A model generated the notes under the pieces. That model had not been told where the DNA came from, did no database searches, and saw only the letters and a list, made by a program, of their open reading frames with translations. Below, in pieces: positions 55,331-64,000 of a DNA stretch of 64,000 bases (its first letter is position 1; every line of letters starts with the position of its first letter). This stretch comes from Eopsaltria australis (lineage: Eukaryota > Chordata > Aves > Passeriformes > Petroicidae): assembly GCA_034509425.1 (NCBI GenBank), contig JAVTVJ010000011.1:4030001-4094000 (forward strand), in the 5' to 3' direction. Both the position numbers and the translations under genes were made by a program.

Positions 55331-58300
55331 TTAACATCCTGCATGGTGGCACATAGAATGCACTTACTTCACTGAGGATTATGTGAAGTTGGGAAGGATT
55401 CACATGTTTTGGAAAGCAAGATCAGAATGAAAATGGTAATGAAAAATTGAAGTTTTTATTGTTTTCTCTCCCTTTGTGTACAAACTTTGGAGCAGGGGTG
55501 AGAGCCTATTCCTGAATGCTCCAACTTAATTTTTAATCCTATCGCATATGGAACGTCCAAACCTCCACCAAAACATTATTTTTACTACCAGATGTGTTAT
55601 TATTAATTTTGAGTTCCACTAATGTAAAATATGTTTCTACTCAATCTTTACATATATCTCCTGTTCCTATCACTGCTTTTTCAGCACCTTATATAGTTGG
55701 TCCCTCACTCTCCTACTCTCTCTCATGTAAGATAGAAGAGTTTTTAATACATTTCTACAAAGGCCCCAAATCCAACATCACTCCCTGTCTCCTTAGTGTA
55801 GAACACCTGCCTTTATACTCAGTGAACTACACTGCTTGTACTTGACACAACTGTTTGTACGTTACACAAATGCATACCACATTCGCTCTTTTCCAGTGCC
55901 TGAGATACTTACCACCCTTTTGTCCCTGTTGTGGCCGTGTTGGGTTCACTGATGTGTGATTTGACACAAATTTTCTTCACAAATTTGTACATCACTGCCA
56001 CCTTCTTCCTTTCAGCTCCTTGTCTTCATCTCCAGATTGCCTCAAATAAAGGCTTAGCCTCCTCATGCCCTCTCCTTATTTGGTGCGCCTGCCAAGGCAG
56101 CAGGAACAAGAGTCATTACCTGTTACAGTTTGGTCTTTTGTGCTGTCTGCCTCTTTTCTTGACTATCATGGCCATTGCCCAGCAGCAATATTAAAACTAC
56201 AATCCAAATCAACTTATTGTACACCTTCTACCCAGCAGGATAATGAGAAGGGCTTTTCAACTGCTATTTGAGGACAAAGCTTTGGTTGCAGACTGTCAAT
56301 GCCTCATTTAATTTTTCTTTAGAGCAGGAGGCAGCCTGTAGGCTTGAAGGCTAGACCAATTTGAAATTTTACATTTGGGTCTCTTGGAAACCCAGCAATA
56401 TTTTAGATCCCTGAAAAAGTTACTTGACCTTACTGTAGGTCTGCAGCTGCATTTTAATGATACTGCTCTCCGTAATGCCCTGACAGAGAAACCCTTTCAG
56501 CAGATAGAACAACAGCTTTGGCAGTCAGTCTTCCTGCCTACCTTGAGCACCAGTCATGCTATCAAATGGAGATATCAAGCTACTTTCTCCCAGGTAAAGT
56601 GAGAGCTTTGGCAGATGGGCCCAGTCAGATGGACAGTCACCAAATACTAGTTTCCTTTTGGAGCTAGCTGGATGATGTTGAAAATTTTTTGTTAGGTGCT
56701 CAGTGGTAGCAGCCCCTTCTGCTGGGCCAAGTCACGTCTCCTGCCACTTTGGATGTTTGTGGCTGGTGTGTGTAAGTGCATTTAATGAAGGCATCCTGTG
56801 TATGACAATTGACACTTTGCAACACAGGCTTTAGGAAGGAATTGATTTTGCACGTAGTTCAGATTTGGATTCAGGGCAGTATTTTTTTATCATGCTGAAG
56901 ATCACCCTGTCTGGTACCTAAGGAAAAAGTCTAGTGAAATAAAACTGCATGGTGCAGTGGTCCAAAGAAAGAGTCAGGAAAACCTCTCCCATTCACTGGT
57001 TGTAGCTAACTCTGCTTTGTGGATGAGGCATCCAAAAGTGCCTGTAACTTTGATGGAAGTAATTCCCAGATGAACTTCAATCTTGAAATTTTCAAATCCT
57101 ACAGTGCAGATTATTGGCCCTGTGTTTTCCCTATAGTGGTTAGACATCAACTTAGAAGATATTTTTCTGTATTTCATCCAGGGAAGTCTGATATATAACA
57201 TTAGAGTTTTTTGAAGTGGTCCTAACATACTTTAAAATCAACTTGGATACAGTCTTCAGCTTAGATTGTTTCATACTTTTCAGTTCGTGACTTTGCAATT
57301 TAGAAGAGAAGAGAGGTGCTTTTTACTCTTATTTTTAAGTTCTATAAATAAATACTGTATTGGATTATAGTAGTACTATATGTATGAGATCCCTTCAACT
57401 TGTAAATAAGTCTAATTTTATATACCTCAGTGACATGCAGATTCAGCAAGCTAGGTAGATTTGATTTTAACTCTTCCTGTTTATTTCCTGTATGTTAAGT
57501 ACTTACCGTGACAGCCTCCTTCATTGTGTGAATACTATTAATTCATGTTGTTTTGATTCCTGTGAAACAAGTTTTACATTAGCATACATATCATGCAATC
57601 GCCATTCAAATTCAGCTCCCTCATGACTGATTGTTGCAAATGGGGTCACAAAAATGAGGTGTCATGGAATTGTTATCTCATGTGGAATTTGATGAAATCT
57701 CAAAGTAGTACTGTTTATGCATGCTAGTTTATAAACAAATGCATACTGGAACTTTTGAAATTTTCTTTTTTGAGCTTTGTTTTCTAGTGCCTGGATGTAC
57801 ATTTCAGCACTGTCCATAGGAAATAATTCTTTTACTCATTTTTCTGGGGTGAACTTCAGTGACTTTGTTACTGTGAAGGGTAATGGCTGAGTGATTTGAA
57901 TTTAATTTCCTCTAATACCAGTAACAAGTGATCAAACCAATAGCTTGTCAAATTTGTTGAGTAGCTGCAACCATCCTGTTTTCATTTGGGCAATGACTCT
58001 ATTGCCTTTGTGCAGCATAAGTGATATGCCATGCATACAGAATCATCTGGCTTTGATGTTAGCACCTGTGCTAGGAACCTAAATGCCTTGAATTTCCTCT
58101 CCAGCTGTCAGAGAGAGAAAGGTGCCTCAGGAGTGTGGATGAACCCGCTGACCTTAAACCTCTGGAGATGTATTTCTCTCTCTCTGTCTCCATTGCCTAA
58201 AATGAGGTAGGGTAAGTCAGGACACTAGAGCTGCAGTCTTTACTTGTGCAGCTCCTTCTAGGGGTTCAGCGAAGAGGTGCTGGATCTTTGAACTTTTGCA

Positions 58301-58819
58301 TCTTGAAGTGTGAGATAAGGTTGGTGAGACCTGTTCAAAATTCCCGTGCAGCGAGTAGCAGTAGAAGGAGCATCAAAGGTACATTTTTAGACCCTAACTT
58401 AGGTCATGTATGAAATGAAAAAATACTACAATCAAAATCAAATCACACTTTACTCAGTATTGCTGCCTCACGTAATAGACAGTCTGATATAATGATGCCT
58501 TATTACCAAATATGGGCGGGAGAAGAAAGTGAGTAAGTCCATTAATTTTCTTAATTTGTTGAATGAACGTGTAAATAATTCTCTTCTTGTAAAATTGGCC
58601 AGAAAAAGTAAGAATATTCAAGTTCCATCCACATACTCCAACTTAGACCCTACAAGATTGTGAAAATTGGCAAAAACCCTCCCAATACTGGAAGTGAACA
58701 GATAAATAACAAATAAAAGATCTAAACTGAGTTGCAAGACATTAAAAAAATCATTTACTTTGGGAAAAATTACTGGAAGAAAATATATTAGCGGTAGTAA
58801 AATATTACGGTATCTATAT

Positions 58820-60200
58820 ATTGAATTTAAAATTAAAGGTAACTATTGGATCATCTAGTCAGCCTTCAATTTGTTTCCCTTCTATGAAACCTTATAGCTT
58901 GTATCTGATTCTCATGAATCTCCTAAGTGTGTATCTATTCTTGATTGATTTGCAGAAGAACAGTCATAAGCAAGGGAACTTTTTGTTTCTTACAAAAACC
59001 ATTTCACTGTTAAAAAATGTTCCTAATTAATCATTTTAATTTGTCTGGCTTCAACGGTTAGCTTTCTATTCTTGTTATGCTTTTTTTATGCCAGATTACA
59101 CAGAGCCTTAATTCCTAGTATTTTCTCTGTGTGAATCCACTTACAACAATTGAAGCACCTTTCAATGTGCTTTTGAATAAACTAACATTATTTAGCTCTT
59201 TAGGTCTTTTACTGCAAACCATTTTCTTCAGTGTTGCCATTTTCATTTTTTTCTATTACTTCCTCAGTTTCTCAAATATTAAACCGTAATCAAAAATATA
59301 TATGTAATATTGTATTAGTGTCATGCATAATTAATGCATGAATAATTAATTCATTATTGCTTTGTGTGTCCAGTCTGGGGAAGCACTGTTTTTTTCTTAC
59401 TATGATGTTACTGGGACCAATTTGAGAGGATGTCTTGTTATATCCCCTCATCTCAAACTTTTATGTGGCACCTATATTCTATAATACAGTATTTCCATCT
59501 TCTTATTCCTTTTAATCCATAGGCTGTAGGCCATAAGATTTGCTTTCAATGGTCCTACCATTCTGACCAAGGTAGCCAAATAATTCTGATAATTTGTCAG
59601 AATGCCATGCTCTTATTGTTATTTATGTTTCTGTCCTTAATTTTATATGTTTCTCCCTCATTGATTACAGTAGATCATGATGATCATTTCACTGGCAAGT
59701 ATTTTTTTGACATGGCACTTAATCAGTTTTCAGCCCATTTAGCTGGTGCTTTATTGATATTATATAGTGCCAACTTTTTAATTAGTCATGTGTTACTGAA
59801 TGAATTGCTTTACAAAGTCCAAGTGAGGCAATTTTATTTGACAGATCCGTAATCTTATAAAAATCATGTTACTGTGATGAGAATTATTTTCTCTAAATCC
59901 ATTCTGGCTGCCATTTATTACATTAACATTCTTTACTCTTTACCAATTAGACTTTTTATCAGCTTGCTCTTTCTTTTGTCTTGGTTGGTGTCAGGCTAAG
60001 CAGTTGGGCTGCTTGTTCTTTAAAAATTAATGGCACATTAACATTCTTCCGGAATTTCCCTGCTATTTCAAGATTTATTAAAAATTAATGGAAGAGATGC
60101 CCTCAGTTATTTGGGCTTGTTGATTTGAATGTAATTATCCCTAGCAGATGCTGTCTGATATTCTCCTCAGTTACTAATTCTTGATTAGTAGAATCTGTGT
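58820..60200 (-). mobile_element. Ancient CR1/L3-like LINE tract, antisense and highly degraded
   Basis: Read on the plus strand, 59800-60190 resembles the antisense of an old CR1/L3 RT region. A TCTAAATCCATTCTGGCTGC block precedes a TCCGGAATTTCCCTGCTATT block and a TATTAAAAATTAATGGAAGA block, in the order seen in reptilian copies. The part at 59050-59240 (TTCTTGTTATGCTTTTTTTA, ATGCCAGATTACACAGAGCC) resembles the antisense 3' region. Divergence is heavy and the limits are approximate. It may be more than one insertion. Confidence 0.45.
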
Positions 60201-63079
60201 TTGCCAAGCTAAAATGTAAAATATGGAGTGTTGCCAAAGCTTAAGCTTTGTTTATGTTGTTCATAAAGGCATGAGTCCTTAAGCATGCCCTATCTTATCT
60301 TTTGATGTGATAAAAGTAATGAATAGATATAAGACACAATCTGTTACCAGAAAGAGTTGAAAGCTTTGTAGTTATAATTACAGATATAATTATGAGAAAC
60401 ATTAGATATGGATGAAGTTTTCACACAGTTTAAAAGATAACACAGATTTTGTTGTTGGATTAAAAACAGGAAACTGGCTCTTAAATATGGTACATGATGA
60501 CTTTAGATTTAAATTTGACCAAAAGTAAAACATAACATTTAAAAATGACCCTTGGGAATACTAAGATTATGAAGTATCAGAGGAAGAATTGTGCCTAAAC
60601 GAATCTGTAGTCCTTAGACCAGAGAGGTACTCTCTGAAATTTTTTTCATTATCACCAATGATTTTGGGTGACAGTTACTGGATTCTCTAGAACCTGTAAA
60701 GAGTCCAGCAGCAGCTTAGATGGTTCTAAGTTGCCGTCTCTTTCTGCACAAACTAGAAGATCTATCAGTAGAACTCAATTGCTGTATGGTGCCATTTCAC
60801 TGAAGTTAATAATTATGTATGTGTCTGACTACAGTGACAGGAGAGTTCACTCGCACTGAGTGCACATTGAAAAAATTATGCCCAATCATAATGATAAACT
60901 ACTACTGCAAATTTTAGAAATATCAATATTAGTGATTTATTCGTTAATATTGTCCTTTTTAAGCTGAAGTCATAATGGGGTGATAATTATGAAAATGGTA
61001 AACAGAAAACTTAATGTTAGAAACAAAGCTGTTACAATTATTATAGCATAATATTATTGTTGTTCTAACAATTGTTCAGGAGCAGCTGTTATTATTGTTA
61101 AGCCTGTAAAAAGAACACTAGTGTAAGGAAGTAGTCTAGGAACCCTCTGTTAATAGCAGTTGTATGTTCAGAGTTTCCCACAGGAGAAAATGAACTTGAT
61201 AGGATGAGCACAGTAAGAGTTAAGACATGACTTTGTGAATAAGAGACACATTTATAAGGACAAAGCAAAGGAAATTTGCCTAGGTACTTAGATTGTTTTC
61301 ATGGTCACTATGCAACAAATAAATTTTAACCCTTCTCCATTTTACTTTTTACAAGAAAACAGGTGAAAAGCAAGCAATTTTCTATCTAGGCCTCCTATCT
61401 TTCAAGTTCCCAGAGTTTTCTGAAAACAAATGTAACTTGGACTACTAAATAAAAATTCTAATATTTTTGACTACCTAATGATATCATCAGGTGTATAGTA
61501 ATTGCCATGAATTATCTGAACTTTTAAGAGAATAAATACTAATTAGAAAAGTTATTTAAAACTTCCCTTCTGCACAATGTTTCTATATAGCATTGTCATA
61601 AGAATCTTAATCACAGATTTTCTCATTTTTATTGGTATAAAATTACAACCATTAATTATAGTTATGCCTTGAGTTTTTTTTTTTTCTTTTTTTCTCTGTA
61701 AGTTCCTTAAGGAAAGTCTTTTGATTGCAGAACAAGGTTATGTGCTCTATAACTGGCTGGAGGTGCAGCCAAACAAAATAAGGCTGATGACTTGGCTGAT
61801 CATAGGAAGTGTCATTTTTTTTTTTAACTTGAAGGGTTTTTAACTTGATGCACTTAAACATGTGCAGGCATTTGGTGTTACTGATGTATCCAAGACACTC
61901 AAGTATGACACAGGGCTCTCAGAGACCTGTGACCTCCTAGATCAGCATCTAAATGTTAAGAGGGCTACTGTGAGGCATCCCCAAGGCACCAATAATCAGT
62001 CTGAGGAAAATAAAATTGAGTTACAATCTTGGCTATTTGCATCAACCCAGTTATGGGAGGGAGCTTTAAATCTAGAAGGTGAAGTGTTGGTGACTAAAAA
62101 TCTTATACTGCATTTGGTGTGAAAATCTGTTCTTTTGTATGATTCAATGATTTAGAAATAAATGTGTAAAAAGGGTTTTTATTTGCTAGCCTAGCAATTA
62201 GCATTTGCTATATCAAATCTGTGACCTCAGAGGTTCCACTGCCATTAATACACACCTTTACTTATTTTGCTTTTATATTTTGTTGTTTTGTAAAAGGCTC
62301 CAAAACATTGTTAAAATTAGAATGCTCATGGCACAGCTGACCTTACTTTCCCACTATGAATTCAGCTTGTCAATTACATCTCATTTCATAAAGTACTGAT
62401 AGAAGATAAAATTTAAAGCTTTAAAAAATCAGTTCATGGACTATAATAATTGTGTTGAATGGTACAGGAAAGTTGTTTCACAGTTGTAGATCACCCCGAT
62501 TTTCAGAATAAAGACAAATTAGTTAGATATCAATGACCTATATAAGTAAGAGAGCAGTGTATTAATATTCATCAGATAACATGTCTAAAGTCAGTGTAGA
62601 AACACAGACTTACGTCATCAGAAAGCATTTATTGAGAGATCTTAGCCCAGCATCCATTTGATTTGAGCTTCAGGAACAAGTTCTGTGTACCATGGAGTTC
62701 TCTCTATTTATTTTAACTTTATTGTTAGAATCTCACTAACCTGGTACTTTTCCCTTGTGTTCTGGCAATATGACAAAGCAGAAGCATCTCTTCTGAAACA
62801 TATAGGGATGGAATTTTTTCTTTAGAATTGCATGTTCAGAGTTAAACACCTAGCAGAAGAAGAAACTGTAATTCTTGATGTCTGAAAGAAAATTTTTTAT
62901 CAGTCATCTGATCTAAGCTTATTTCTGTATTAGTACTTTCTATACAGCAGTGTCCATTTTGTGTTTAGGTTCTATCACTTTCTGAATTCGTTACTTGACA
63001 TTAAATCACAATTAAATTATTGAGAGTAACCTTTAAAGTCTTCAGAACCACATAATCTTTCTCTGTTCTCAAAGGTTTT

Positions 63080-63490
63080 TGTTATCCTTCTTCATATGCT
63101 TGGTGTGATTTTGCTGAAGCTGGGTTCATAAGGTCCCCCAGGTCACTAATGAAAACAGATAGCACAGAACGCTGTGCCAATTCCTCTGAGACTCCAGTTA
63201 ATGTATTGTTCCCTCTTTGGAAGCTCCACAGTTGCTACTTATTTGCTTCATGATCTACCAGCCATTTTCTAGGTCTGCTATGGTATTTTTAACATGCAAC
63301 AGCCCTTCAGTCAGCAGCTGGGCAGTGCCTGGTTTTGTACAGGAACAGACATAGAGTTCCTTTTAACAAATACAAAAAATCCTTCAGCTCTAGTTAAGTC
63401 ACTTTTACTTATTAACTTCTTTACCTAATCAACCATTTGAAATAATTTCTATTACCTTATCAATAAATAGACTTCTTAGGTTTTGTTTTG
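63080..63490 (-). mobile_element. Possible ancient CR1-like RT fragment, antisense
   Basis: On the minus strand the stretch around 63150-63205 can be read as a degenerate version of the GVPQG-VLGPVLF-IFI-D block of CR1 reverse transcriptase (GVSEELAQRSVLSVFISDL). The flanks are AT-rich and unrecognisable. This is a weak call based on one motif. Confidence 0.35.
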
Positions 63491-64000
63491 TTGTTTTTAA
63501 ATTTTCTGGACCTGGAAACTACATAAGAAGTTTGCTAATTTTGACTGGCTTTCTGGTGATATCTTAGAAAATTAATAGAATACCAAAATTTTTAAAAATC
63601 CCGTTTTTTCCCCGTCTCTATTTTCAGCAAAGTCAGGCTAAGAGAAAACAGGAAGCTAGAAGCTACCAAGGCAATTTATTTCTTAAGGTGTGAAAACCCC
63701 TCTTTGAAGAGCTGCCCTAATAAGGAGAAGGTGCCAAAAGAGAGATTGTTCTTACATGAGCACATGGTGGTTGAAGGACTAGTTTTGTAACAGATGCCAT
63801 GGAAAACAGGCACTTTACTCCCAAGAGACATCAATTCAGGTTCTTCCTGTGGTGTACATATGTATGTAATCATAACATTCTTCAGGCACTTAAAAGCGTG
63901 TCAGAGTAACAGTCCTATGTCTTTTGCCACAGTCTTGTTATTGAAGGATGCCTATCAAATGAAGTGGAGTCAATTACCTCCTTCTGCATCCTTAGCATTC

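Noticed and set aside
61862..62122. An 86-codon plus-strand frame in NALCN intron 6
   Set aside because: It looks hydrophilic and protein-like at first sight, but I could match it to no family, and it does not fit the missing NALCN exon.

Overview
This window looks like nuclear DNA from a bird, most likely a songbird (passerine). It is AT-rich, intron-dominated sequence with two sharp CpG islands. Nearly all recognisable interspersed repeats are CR1 LINEs, and one repeat is a tRNA-Ile/CR1 composite of the type described from zebra finch (TguSINE1). The protein-coding content is the start of two genes arranged head to head. ITGBL1 (integrin beta-like 1) runs on the minus strand and NALCN (sodium leak channel, non-selective) on the plus strand. 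This is the same divergent pairing known from human chromosome 13q33.

Layout. 1-7753 is part of ITGBL1 intron 2. Exon 2 is at 7754-7965, intron 1 at 7966-9235, and coding exon 1 with the signal peptide at 9236-9309. A GC-rich 5' UTR/promoter follows to about 9500. About 8.5 kb of intergenic DNA (about 9550-17990) carries three CR1 fragments. The NALCN CpG island spans about 17990-18990, and the non-coding first exon must lie in or near it. NALCN intron 1 (to 27006) contains a nested CR1-in-CR1 insertion and the SINE. NALCN coding exons are at 27046-27153, 28840-29022, 46176-46259, 47814-47953 and 48789-48917. They encode a continuous N-terminal 214 residues, covering the cytoplasmic N-terminus and segments S1 to S5 of repeat I. 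The next exon, which would continue toward the first pore loop, was not found, so intron 6 runs off the right edge (more than 15 kb).

All junctions are GT-AG. Joined reading frames and residue counts agree exactly across every splice, so the exon calls are strong. The two genes are not a pathway: one encodes a secreted EGF-repeat protein related to the integrin beta stalk, the other a neuronal cation leak channel. What they share is a short intergenic interval flanked by two CpG islands.

I did not find a new biological system. The observations most worth a second look are the loss of an N-glycosylation sequon in NALCN, a 7-codon upstream ORF just before the NALCN start, the SINE with its probable LINE partner in the same locus, the nested CR1 insertion with an apparent 8-bp target duplication, and the CR1 cluster in intron 3.
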